From assembly GCA_031292515.1 (NCBI GenBank), contig JARLGZ010000172.1, forward strand, positions 348,718 through 412,717: a stretch of 64,000 nt of DNA, in the 5' to 3' direction. This document shows, piece after piece, positions 35,938 through 44,317 of this stretch. The DNA comes from Puia sp. (GTDB lineage Bacteria; Bacteroidota; Bacteroidia; Chitinophagales; Chitinophagaceae). The notes below the pieces were generated by a model, which searched no databases, was not told where the DNA came from, and was given only the letters and a program-made list of their open reading frames with translations. Made by a program: the position numbers and the translations under genes. The first letter of the stretch is position 1. Each line of letters opens with the position of its first letter.

Positions 35938-37260
35938 TCAAAACATCTGCGTCAACCGGGCCTCCTTATTGAGCAGTTCGATGGCAAAGACTCCCGCACT
36001 CCAATGCAACACATTGAGGCCATTTCCCCTGTGCGAAATCGATAACAGCGTTACTTTGAACTGCAGCCCATTGGGCGAAATGAACGTGAAGGATTCGCCC
36101 GGGGTCATGAACTGGCTGCTGCATAGCGCTCGATGACCGCCGTCCGAGTCTGCTTTGTTGTCGACGATTTGAAGCAATACCTTGTTTGAGCTTTTGTTTA
36201 AAAAACTAACGCCGAAGCGAATGTCGTTGTAAATACGGTAATAACCGGGCTTCATCCAGCCATTCGGGTCGATATTGTTGTCGTAGATCGTCGTCGCGTA
36301 CTGCGTGATTCCTTCTCCATTCTTTGCTCCCGCTCCGTTTTCGGGGCCATTCGCCAGCTGGTCATCCAGCCCGCATACGAATGACTGATAGATCACACTC
36401 TTGGCTGGATCGGGGTCTACCAACTGCTCATTTAGCCAGATGTAGCCATGATCGCCCTTTTCGTCGCCATGTGAGTTCAATACCTTGAAGCACTTCTTGT
36501 CGATATTATAACCTACGATGACCATCGCGTGCTGTTCCCCCTGGTTCCCTTTTCGGTCCCACGCGACGTGATCATGTTCCGCCCGGTCAAAATACTGATC
36601 GACATGAACAGCGATACAAATCGGAAAACCGCGTCGCAGGATATATAGGAAATTATCTTTTGTGATCTGATCCGGAACTTCGAACGTAAAGCGGCTCTTT
36701 TTGTCGGCCTTGCCACGCGCAACGTCAATCGCTATTTTCGGCTTGTAGCATGAGACCAGGTTATCCGGCTCGTAGGGATAAACGTCAGTTTTCACCACGC
36801 CATCCCGGTAAATAGCAGTAACTGTCTCTGAGAAATTGATGCCCTTGCCGCAATCCGAATTCTTGGGCGGATTGAAATTAGCTTTAGTATCCGTCCAAAG
36901 ATATTGTGCGCTGTACAGGTATTGACTATTCTTCTTACTCCCTGCATCCTTATCAAACCGACGCTGAGCCAGGTAATTCGCCCGGATCGAAATGGCTTCT
37001 GAGATCGAAAAAGCCGTACAAGACTCTATTTGACCCTGATCCTGAACAAACGGTAGGTAAATAGACAAATCGATATCCCTATTCGGAGCCGGCAGCGGCT
37101 CCTGTACCGTACTCCCCTTTGTCTTTAACGCATTGATTTGATCCAGATTCTCTGCTGTCAAACCCAGGCCAGTCCGCTCTTGTCCATATGTTCCCATCGA
37201 CAAGCCAATAGCGCCAGCAAGCAGCCCGGTGATCATCCCGGCTTTTACACCATTTCTCAT
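35938..37260 (-). CDS. Exported papain-like (C1 family) cysteine protease
   Basis: 440 residues with an N-terminal hydrophobic signal (ITGLLAGAIGLSMGTYGQ). LPFVQDQGQIESCTAFS holds the oxyanion Gln and catalytic Cys, GEQHAMVIVGYN the catalytic His, and KVLNSHGDEKGDHGYIWL the catalytic Asn and the closing strand of the papain fold. About 130 C-terminal residues are extra. It directly follows a lipoprotein gene (2 bp gap), so the two are likely co-expressed and act together at the envelope. No obvious propeptide motif was seen. Confidence 0.75.
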   Translation of the reverse strand: MRNGVKAGMITGLLAGAIGLSMGTYGQERTGLGLTAENLDQINALKTKGSTVQEPLPAPNRDIDLSIYLPFVQDQGQIESCTAFSISEAISIRANYLAQRRFDKDAGSKKNSQYLYSAQYLWTDTKANFNPPKNSDCGKGINFSETVTAIYRDGVVKTDVYPYEPDNLVSCYKPKIAIDVARGKADKKSRFTFEVPDQITKDNFLYILRRGFPICIAVHVDQYFDRAEHDHVAWDRKGNQGEQHAMVIVGYNIDKKCFKVLNSHGDEKGDHGYIWLNEQLVDPDPAKSVIYQSFVCGLDDQLANGPENGAGAKNGEGITQYATTIYDNNIDPNGWMKPGYYRIYNDIRFGVSFLNKSSNKVLLQIVDNKADSDGGHRALCSSQFMTPGESFTFISPNGLQFKVTLLSISHRGNGLNVLHWSAGVFAIELLNKEARLTQMF

Positions 37261-37262
37261 GC

Positions 37263-38159
37263 TTAATTACTGTTTGGTAACTCCTTGCCCGAGGCCAGCT
37301 GAACCAGAGGAAATATGGTACCCGTCGAGCTAACCGAGATTGTATCTTTTGCCGCCTTCGTAAACTTTAACGAAAAGCCGATCTTCTTCGTCGTATCCGT
37401 CGAGGCCGAATCAACCACATTGAAATTCCACCCTTTTTCTAAGGTCGCTGTCAGAGTGGGGCTCAACGTGTCGCTCGTACAGATCTTTGCGACAAACCCG
37501 TCGATCTTCACCACTTTAGTAATGATGTAATTATCGCTATTTAAAAGGTAATCCCGGTAATGCTTAAGCTTAGTATCCTTTGAATCGGCGAGATAGTCGA
37601 GAAATTGTTGGTCATTCAACGCATCGATCGTCCAGTTCCCGGTCGTAATGGATACGCTCTTCGCGTTATGTATTGCCAAACCCAGCTGGGCATCCACCGT
37701 ATTCCAGAATTTCCCTCCCAGCAGAAAATTGATATTGAAATCCTTCATATTTGCAATATTGCAGGACTGGCTCGGCACACCCGCAGTGACAAACTGCTTG
37801 TAGACGGCGGGATCGATCATCTTGGAAAGATCGTACTCGTAATGCTGCAGGTCCGTCGAAGCGATCGTTCCGATATAATAAGAGCTCACGATGTCCACAT
37901 ACTTGGCCTTTCTCCAGGTAGCGTTCTTTGCGCCGCAGTCGCTGAACCAATTCAACAGCGCTCGCTCCACTTTGCCCTTGCTTCCCGTCGCGCTAAACGG
38001 ATTGGTCGTAGTATCATAAGAGAGCCTGCTTAACGTCACATCATTCAACGAATCCACGGTGTTATCATCCACTTCCACGAGCGCAAGCTTCTTCTCGTGA
38101 TGGCAAGCAGTAAATAGCAACAAGGCCGAAGCTACAAAGACCAAAGAGTTGAAGTTCAT
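37263..38159 (-). CDS. Lipoprotein of unknown function, partner of C1 protease
   Basis: 298 residues. FVASALLLFTACHHEKK is a lipoprotein signal with the lipobox ending in Cys19. The mature part is unassigned (SCNIANMKDFNINFLLGGKF, YRDYLLNSDNYIITKV). It lies 2 bp upstream of the protease gene on the same strand. It could be an inhibitor, anchor or substrate of that protease, by context only. The gene is flanked by xis and integrase remnants. Confidence 0.6.
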   Translation of the reverse strand: MNFNSLVFVASALLLFTACHHEKKLALVEVDDNTVDSLNDVTLSRLSYDTTTNPFSATGSKGKVERALLNWFSDCGAKNATWRKAKYVDIVSSYYIGTIASTDLQHYEYDLSKMIDPAVYKQFVTAGVPSQSCNIANMKDFNINFLLGGKFWNTVDAQLGLAIHNAKSVSITTGNWTIDALNDQQFLDYLADSKDTKLKHYRDYLLNSDNYIITKVVKIDGFVAKICTSDTLSPTLTATLEKGWNFNVVDSASTDTTKKIGFSLKFTKAAKDTISVSSTGTIFPLVQLASGKELPNSN

Positions 38160-38265
38160 CGATTTATTTTTTAGGTAAAGGAAAGGTACAGTCTACCCCT
38201 TGCATAAAATACCGTGAAAACACCCTTTTTTTTAATGGGAAGCGTTAAGCGGGCGGCGAGGATAA

Positions 38266-38505
38266 CGTATCAAACCACCTGAATCGGCGGCAGCTTATTT
38301 TGGACCACGATCGCCGTATTGCACGAATGAGTTTTTGCTGGACGCTCCCGTCTACTTCACTAAGAAGATCAGTGGGCACGAAAGGGAGGAAGACTTTTGC
38401 AGATATGTCCGGATTATACGGAAGGAAGCGGCCCTGAAGATAAAGGGATTGTGGATGGATCGGGGCGATATGGAGGTGTTCAGGAATCCGTTGAGCAGGC
38501 AATAA
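38266..38505 (+). pseudogene. C-terminal remnant of a tyrosine recombinase
   Basis: The plus strand encodes YCTNEFLLDAPVYFTKKISG, HEREEDFCRYVRIIRKEAAL and then KIKGLWMDRGDMEVF up to the TAA at 38503. This lines up with FCTNEFLAGTPVELIMKISG, HKRTKDFYKYIRITPEEAAR and RIKELWMERNEM of the integrase at 57841-59211. The catalytic HxxR before it is destroyed (FGPRSP), and the N-terminal 350 residues are missing. Combined with the xis fragment at 35.8 kb, it marks an older element whose cargo was the protease and lipoprotein pair. Confidence 0.75.
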
Positions 38506-38579
38506 ATATGCAGTCAGCTTGATTCAAAAACGGTGTTTTCACGGTTGTTCAATTGACCGGCGGTCGTTATATTGCCGCA

Positions 38580-39578
38580 ATGCGATCATATAGGGATATA
38601 ATTGAAGAGTTAGAAGGTAAAGGGATCAAGCCAAATTCGGGTTGGTTTTGGGATTTTGAGGGCTTTCCAATGGAAATCCGATACAAGGAATTCTTCGAAC
38701 ATGGCCAGGACTTCCTTGACATGGTATCAGCTGAGCTAAATATCTCCCCCGCCCGAATGTATTTTAATACAGATCGTAGCTTGAATGCTTGTGCCAGGCG
38801 TATAAATGACTATTTCCTGGTGGAGATAAATGCCGGAGCAATCCCAGGTTTGATCGGAATTATCCAAGACCTGCCCTATAAGTTTAACCGCCCTGGACTC
38901 TCGAAATATAGATCGATGCCTGGAATGCAGGGCGCTCCCTGGCTCTATATGGTACAATTTCTTTTGCGGTATTTTTTATATCATGAGACAGGCCATCTTG
39001 TGACGTATTCGGATAAGACGGAGTTCAATAAGGTGGAATTTGCGAACGGTTCTGAGCTAGTGAATGCACCCACGGGGCACTTAAGAGAAATGGATGCGGA
39101 CTGGTTTTCTGCCGTACACCTTGGTAAATACATAATGAATTTATTCAATGCGATTGGGGGCATTGCAAAAGTCGGCAAAGATGACTTGGCTGACGTTATT
39201 GCATTGATGATGTCTACCGCTATGCTCTATTATATTGATCGAAATAACTTCGGTCCGGACCTTTACTTCGCCGCACACTCTCACCCCCACCCGAACGTGC
39301 GGGTAACATATTTCCTATATTTTCTTATTAGCGTCATGTGCGACGAGGTGCTGGGCGGTGTTGACGAAACCGCTATCACAAACAAAATGTACACTTTAAC
39401 CGGGCAATTGATTTCCGCTGAAAGAATAGACACTTTAACGAAGTTCAATAGAATTAGGACTGTGCACTCCCATGAAATTGTCGCTTATATAAAAAAAATG
39501 ATGAAGAATATTCAAGAAGTACCGGAGCTATGTGTGAACAGATTCGGAGGACAATGGGAATATCCACTAATTAATTAG
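38580..39578 (+). CDS. Putative zinc metallopeptidase upstream of the Gabija-like pair
   Basis: 332 residues from the ATG at 38580; a TTG at 38553 is possible. LRYFLYHETGHLVTYSD contains HExxH (residues 135-139), and LREMDADWFSAVHLGKY about 30 residues later offers a third acidic ligand in the position seen in gluzincins. SPARMYFNTDRSLNACARRI and the C-terminal half are unassigned. No signal peptide is seen, so it is cytoplasmic. It ends 26 bp before the OLD nuclease gene, strongly suggesting one operon with gajA and gajB. Family assignment beyond the motif was not possible. Confidence 0.6.
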   Translation: MRSYRDIIEELEGKGIKPNSGWFWDFEGFPMEIRYKEFFEHGQDFLDMVSAELNISPARMYFNTDRSLNACARRINDYFLVEINAGAIPGLIGIIQDLPYKFNRPGLSKYRSMPGMQGAPWLYMVQFLLRYFLYHETGHLVTYSDKTEFNKVEFANGSELVNAPTGHLREMDADWFSAVHLGKYIMNLFNAIGGIAKVGKDDLADVIALMMSTAMLYYIDRNNFGPDLYFAAHSHPHPNVRVTYFLYFLISVMCDEVLGGVDETAITNKMYTLTGQLISAERIDTLTKFNRIRTVHSHEIVAYIKKMMKNIQEVPELCVNRFGGQWEYPLIN

Positions 39579-39604
39579 AAGATATTAATAACCAACTCTT
39601 ATTT

Positions 39605-41584
39605 ATGAGAATTGCTGCTCTGACAATCACAAATTTCAGATCGTTTGGACCGAAGCCTGTCTGTATCGAATTCGACCACCGGCTCAATTGTTTCATCGGT
39701 CTTAACAGCGCAGGAAAGACTGCCGCAATGGCGGCACTTCAAAAGGTTTTTGGTAGCCGCAGTGACCGAATGCTATACCGGGAGGACTTTCATATCGCGC
39801 ATGATTCAGATCCGGCCAGTGATGAGGCCAAGACTTTATCCATAGAGGTCAAGGTTGTTTTTGGGAGAAACGACAGTTCTGTTCCCGAATTTTTTAAAGA
39901 TCTCGTCGTATCAGCTCCTAAAAGGTCGCCGTATCTGCGCGTATTGCTGGAAGCAATCTGGACACCCAGCCCGGGATCAATGGAGGGAGAAATAGAATCA
40001 GGCCAGTATGTCCTGATGGTGCCAACGGGGGAAGCATTAACCGAGCAGACGAAACGCAACTTTCCCAAATCTATGTATAGCTTGTTTCAGGTTATTTATG
40101 TTCCGGCTATACGCAAAACAGCAGAGCAGTTGCGATATGCTTCGGGATCTATTTTGTATCGGTTGCTTCGGACTGTCGACTACTCGGAAGGTTTCAGAAA
40201 GGACTTCAAAGACGAGACCGACAAAATAAATGCCATGTTCCATGCCCTACCATCTTTTAAGAATATTCAGGATTCGCTTAGCACGGTTTGGTCAACTTTC
40301 CATAAAGACGAAAAGTACAGGGACGCCAATATGAACTTTGGCAAGGGTGAAGTGGAAGAAATTCTGCGTAAATTGGAGGTGAACTTTACTCCTGGTTCCA
40401 GTGCCCATCGAAACTTTTCGGTAGATGATCTGGGAGATGGGTATCGGTCAATGTTTTATCTTTCACTGGTTTGCACCTTACTCGAAATTGAAAATTCTTT
40501 TCCGGCTGATAAAGAGATCGAGGGTGATTTTCGGCCCCAGCTGACCATATTAGCGGTAGAGGAACCGGAAAATCATATAGCCCCTCAGCTTTTGGGGCGG
40601 GTTGTAAAAATATTAGGGGAGGTTGCCGAAAAGGCGAACACGCAGGTTTTTATTTCCACACATACACCTGCAATAGTCAAGCGAATAGAGCCGGAAACGA
40701 TCTATCATTTCAGGATCGGCACTCAACAAACCACGGATGTTAACCGCGTTACGCTTCCCGATGCAGCCGATGAAGCCTACAAATACGTAAAAGAAGCCGT
40801 TCAGAATTTCCCGGAGATTTACTTTGCGAAACTGGTGGTGATCGGCGAGGGTGACACGGAGGAAGTCGTCTTTAATCACCTGATGCGGGTATTGGAACTC
40901 GACTTTGACGATAACATTATCTCGTTTGCCCCGTTGGGTCACCGGTTCGTGCATCACATCTGGCAGCTGTTATCGTCACTTGAGATTCCCTATATTACTT
41001 TGCTTGATTTAGATTTAGAACGAGATGGTGGTGGATGGGGGAGAATAAAATACGTAGTAAAGGAACTTATTGCTATCGGCGAGGATAAATCCAAGCTATT
41101 GGAAACTCGTGATGGTGAGTTGACTGAGGAAGAACTAGATGAAATGCATACTTGGGATAATGACAATCAAGACGATCAAAAAGCCTGGATCACGTTTTTG
41201 AATGATTATAATGTTTATTTTTCTTCACCACTTGACCTTGATTTTTTGTTGCTTGAAGCTTTTGAAGATTATTACACTGCCGACGAGACCTATCCAAAGA
41301 ATGGCGGCCCAAGAATTCCAGACGAAGCCACCAAACCTAAAGAATATGAGGAATATTTGGCGGGGGCTATCTCTGCAACGCTTAAGAACCCTAAAGCTAA
41401 GGGAATACTCTATTCAAGGGACCAGCACAAACTTATGATTTGGTACAAATATCACTTCCTGGGTAGGGGTAAACCTGGGACGCATATTCATGTGCTGCCA
41501 AACATTCCGGATAAAACGCTGGAGGAGGACCTTCCAGAAGTGTTGGTTGAAATATTTGAGAAGATTAAAGAACTTATAGGGTAA
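39605..41584 (+). CDS. gajA: OLD-family ATPase-nuclease, Gabija GajA-like
   Basis: 659 residues. ITNFRSFGPKPVCIEF and the Walker A FIGLNSAGKTAAMAAL (about 30-45) start the ABC-type ATPase, and LTILAVEEPENHIAPQLLG (about 313-331) is Walker B with its D-loop. STHTPAIVKR follows. TOPRIM motifs are VVIGEGDTEEVVFNHLM (catalytic Glu near 416) and TLLDLDLERDG (DxD near 456). With the adjacent UvrD helicase this is the Gabija anti-phage pair, where GajA nicks DNA when nucleotides fall. It starts 26 bp after the metallopeptidase gene. Confidence 0.82.
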   Translation: MRIAALTITNFRSFGPKPVCIEFDHRLNCFIGLNSAGKTAAMAALQKVFGSRSDRMLYREDFHIAHDSDPASDEAKTLSIEVKVVFGRNDSSVPEFFKDLVVSAPKRSPYLRVLLEAIWTPSPGSMEGEIESGQYVLMVPTGEALTEQTKRNFPKSMYSLFQVIYVPAIRKTAEQLRYASGSILYRLLRTVDYSEGFRKDFKDETDKINAMFHALPSFKNIQDSLSTVWSTFHKDEKYRDANMNFGKGEVEEILRKLEVNFTPGSSAHRNFSVDDLGDGYRSMFYLSLVCTLLEIENSFPADKEIEGDFRPQLTILAVEEPENHIAPQLLGRVVKILGEVAEKANTQVFISTHTPAIVKRIEPETIYHFRIGTQQTTDVNRVTLPDAADEAYKYVKEAVQNFPEIYFAKLVVIGEGDTEEVVFNHLMRVLELDFDDNIISFAPLGHRFVHHIWQLLSSLEIPYITLLDLDLERDGGGWGRIKYVVKELIAIGEDKSKLLETRDGELTEEELDEMHTWDNDNQDDQKAWITFLNDYNVYFSSPLDLDFLLLEAFEDYYTADETYPKNGGPRIPDEATKPKEYEEYLAGAISATLKNPKAKGILYSRDQHKLMIWYKYHFLGRGKPGTHIHVLPNIPDKTLEEDLPEVLVEIFEKIKELIG

Positions 41585-41592
41585 CCTTACTC

Positions 41593-43440
41593 ATGAAAAA
41601 AATTACGCCTGAAGACTGGATACCGGCTGATGGCCTAAAACTCGAGGCAAATGCCCTCGCTACAATTAGGGAAACGAGAAATACCCTTGTAGTAGCTGGG
41701 CCGGGATCTGGGAAAACAGAGTTACTTGCACAGAAGGCCTGCTATTTGTTGCAGACCGGCACCTGTCCTCATCCACGACGGATATTAGCGATTTCATTTA
41801 AACGCGACGCAGCCTTTAATATTAAGGAGCGGGTCAATAGGCGTTGCGGTCAGCTACTTAGTCAGCGATTTGACTCCTATACTTTCGACAAATTTGCCAA
41901 ACAGATGGTGGACAGGTTTCGGAATGGTCTCCTTGATCCCTACAAAGTTCCAGTTGACTACGAATTATTGGTCGAAACGAGGGTTGTAAATAGCGAGACT
42001 GAAAATGCGTTTCGTTCGGCAGATTATACCTATTTTAATACGCATAATGTTAAAGGAGATTTTTTAACACGTACCCCTTTGCCTCATAATGTCTTTGATG
42101 TGGATGACGCAATGAGGCAGAAAGCTTGGGCAATCCTTGCCGGCGAACCTGGACCTAAACTTACGTTTCCTATGGTCATGCGGTTGGCGCAGTACATCAT
42201 GGTGACCAACGATCCTTTGAGGTCGTTCCTTCAGCAGACCTATTCCCATGTGTTTTTAGATGAGTTCCAGGATACGACTTTTTTACAATATGATCTACTG
42301 CGAGTGTGCTTTAACGGTAGCGGAGTTAATTATACCGCTGTAGGCGACGATAAGCAGACGATCATGAAGTGGGCTGGAGCGATACCGGGCATTTTTTCCA
42401 GGTATATTAAAGACCACAGCGCCGAACTGCTTCCGCTCACGATGAACTTTCGCTCTGCCCCCAAACTGGTTAGTCTACAGAATTACTTAGTGAAGCATTT
42501 ACTCGGTAAGACCGATTTTGCCATTCCTTCGCCGGATTGGGGAGGCGGCCCAGGGGAAGCGCGAATGTGTTTTTTTGAAAGCCAAGTCGGTGAGATAAGG
42601 TTCCTGGTAGATGAAATTGTGAGCTGGGTGCGCAAGGAAAATCTTCCACCAAGAGAAATTTGCATCCTGGTGAAACAGACTCCTCCCAAATATACGCAGG
42701 AGCTTATTGATGCTTTAACTTCCGCCGGTATCCAGGCTCGGGACGAAACCATACTCCAGGACTTGTTGTGTGAGGACGTGATCGGGTATGTGGTAAATGT
42801 GCTTACTGTAATTGTAAGTGGCCGCTACGGCACCCACAGCGACGAGGCGTTTAACTTTTTATGTAACATTAATTCGAGTTACGATGATTTACCGCTACTA
42901 AGACTAAAAACCAAGTTTATCAAGTTCTGTGACGAGCACCGGGGAAAATATCCGGGGACTACCTTGACAGATAAGCAGCTGTGGGAACTTATAATTGAAA
43001 TAATAAAGTTTGCAGGAATTTCGAAAATTAGGATTGCGTTTCCACAGTATGGGCAAGGCCGATTCCTGGAAAAGGTTGTAACTGATTTTTTCAAGCACTT
43101 AAATGGTTATTACACAACGACAAGGGATTTGTTACCGGCCCTTGACGCTGTTCTTGGGAAACATTCGATTCCGGTTATGACAGCTCATAAAAGCAAGGGG
43201 CTCGAATACCATTCTGTGATTTTTATAGGGTTGGAAGACGGGGCTTTTTGGACTTATAACCAGCAAAAGGACTCAGACGATAACCTCGTATTTGTGGCCC
43301 TCTCCCGTGCAAAGGAAAGGGTGTTGTTTACATTTTGCAGCAATAGAGGCGGCCCCCAACGGGCAACTGATATTAAAGTTATCCATGACCTATTAAAGAA
43401 TTCACCCGACGTAACCGTGGTCTATCCGGATAGGAAATAG
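41593..43440 (+). CDS. gajB: UvrD/Rep-type helicase, Gabija GajB-like
   Basis: 615 residues with superfamily 1A helicase motifs in order: TLVVAGPGSGKTELLAQKA (motif I), ILAISFKRDAAFNIKERV (Ia), VFLDEFQDTTFLQYDLLR (II), AVGDDKQTIMKWAGA (III), TMNFRSAPKLV (IV), MTAHKSKGLEYHSVIFIG (V) and VFVALSRAKERVLFTF (VI). The start is 8 bp after the gajA stop. In Gabija, GajB is thought to be activated by DNA ends made by GajA and to consume ATP. All motifs look intact. Confidence 0.85.
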   Translation: MKKITPEDWIPADGLKLEANALATIRETRNTLVVAGPGSGKTELLAQKACYLLQTGTCPHPRRILAISFKRDAAFNIKERVNRRCGQLLSQRFDSYTFDKFAKQMVDRFRNGLLDPYKVPVDYELLVETRVVNSETENAFRSADYTYFNTHNVKGDFLTRTPLPHNVFDVDDAMRQKAWAILAGEPGPKLTFPMVMRLAQYIMVTNDPLRSFLQQTYSHVFLDEFQDTTFLQYDLLRVCFNGSGVNYTAVGDDKQTIMKWAGAIPGIFSRYIKDHSAELLPLTMNFRSAPKLVSLQNYLVKHLLGKTDFAIPSPDWGGGPGEARMCFFESQVGEIRFLVDEIVSWVRKENLPPREICILVKQTPPKYTQELIDALTSAGIQARDETILQDLLCEDVIGYVVNVLTVIVSGRYGTHSDEAFNFLCNINSSYDDLPLLRLKTKFIKFCDEHRGKYPGTTLTDKQLWELIIEIIKFAGISKIRIAFPQYGQGRFLEKVVTDFFKHLNGYYTTTRDLLPALDAVLGKHSIPVMTAHKSKGLEYHSVIFIGLEDGAFWTYNQQKDSDDNLVFVALSRAKERVLFTFCSNRGGPQRATDIKVIHDLLKNSPDVTVVYPDRK

Positions 43441-43500
43441 AATTTATGGTAGATAAATCCGGAGAATTGCGATTTTGAAAATCTGTCGAAGAGGCTGTTT

Positions 43501-44277
43501 TTATTCCCTCATCTGTTGAGAAAGATTCCCATGTTGCGCGGATCGATCTGCGGTATCATTGTTTGGGTCCGAGAATCCCCTTTGAGCATTAATGATATCT
43601 ACCTTAATCAAATTGGGTAGTGGGTCGCTAGTCAGATCCTCCGACTTCGCGTCTAACGCTTGTGTACGGGCTACGCCGTCTTCTGGTTGCTACAACTTTG
43701 CCTCATCTAAAATATAAGCTATCACTCCAAAATGAGTTAGCGATCTCTCCAGAAAATCCCAAATCGTTTTTGGCCAAAGGCGAAGCGAAACCTTTCCTTT
43801 TTGCCCTGCACTCAGTTCCGTCACCTTTCTCGCAGCCTTAAACCGCTCCGTAAAGTCTTTGAATAGCTCCTCAATGTTCTTTGGCTAAAACCGGAGTCGA
43901 ATCCCTAGCCTCGGTCCCGTCCAGTCTAATGTAGGAATAAGATCGCTAACATAATGAATTTCTTCTGCCGATACCTGCAGCCATAGGTCCATTTGCGGCA
44001 AAAGCTCTTCCCATGCGGTGATCACCAAATTCGGCAATTGGCCTTCAGTCAACTCAATCCATGTCTTCCCTATTGCATTTATCTTTTTCCAATTCGACAA
44101 AGTAAAGTCTCGCGTCGAGAATTTCCCTCGCTCTTTAAAAAATAGAATCAATGCATCCATTGCGCTAGTCTTTCCACTATTGTTTGCGCCAACAAATACT
44201 GTCTTGTCATTTGCCAGATCGATCCGACAGGAATGGAGTTTCCGAAAATTACGAATCTCGATAAATTCAATAAACAT
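43501..44277 (-). pseudogene. OLD-type ATPase gene with two in-frame TAG codons, 3' truncated
   Basis: The ATG at 44277 opens MFIEFIEIRNFRKLHSCRID and a Walker A VFVGANNSGKTSAMDALI. TAG codons follow at 43885-43887 and 43690-43692, but the frame stays coding between and after them. Examples are PKNIEELFKDFTERFKAARK after the first, and LPNLIKVDIINAQRGFSDPN after the second, which is typical OLD-family sequence. The frame ends at TAA 43501, before Walker B and any TOPRIM domain, only 60 bp from the convergent gajB stop. It is probably a decayed nuclease whose 3' part was lost when the Gabija cassette arrived. Confidence 0.75.
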
Positions 44278-44317
44278 ATTTGGATATTCCAGTTTAGCTC
44301 TTTTGCAGAAATTTTTA

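Noticed and set aside
38245..38502. 85-residue minus-strand open frame
   Set aside because: The plus strand here encodes a recognisable integrase C-terminus; the minus frame is its shadow.
30258..44277. Reassignment of TAG to an amino acid across the whole island
   Set aside because: Several intact genes of the same island, including both genes at 28086-29922 and the ImmA peptidase at 32476-33264, end in TAG at natural family ends, so TAG works as a stop. Local read-through is not excluded.
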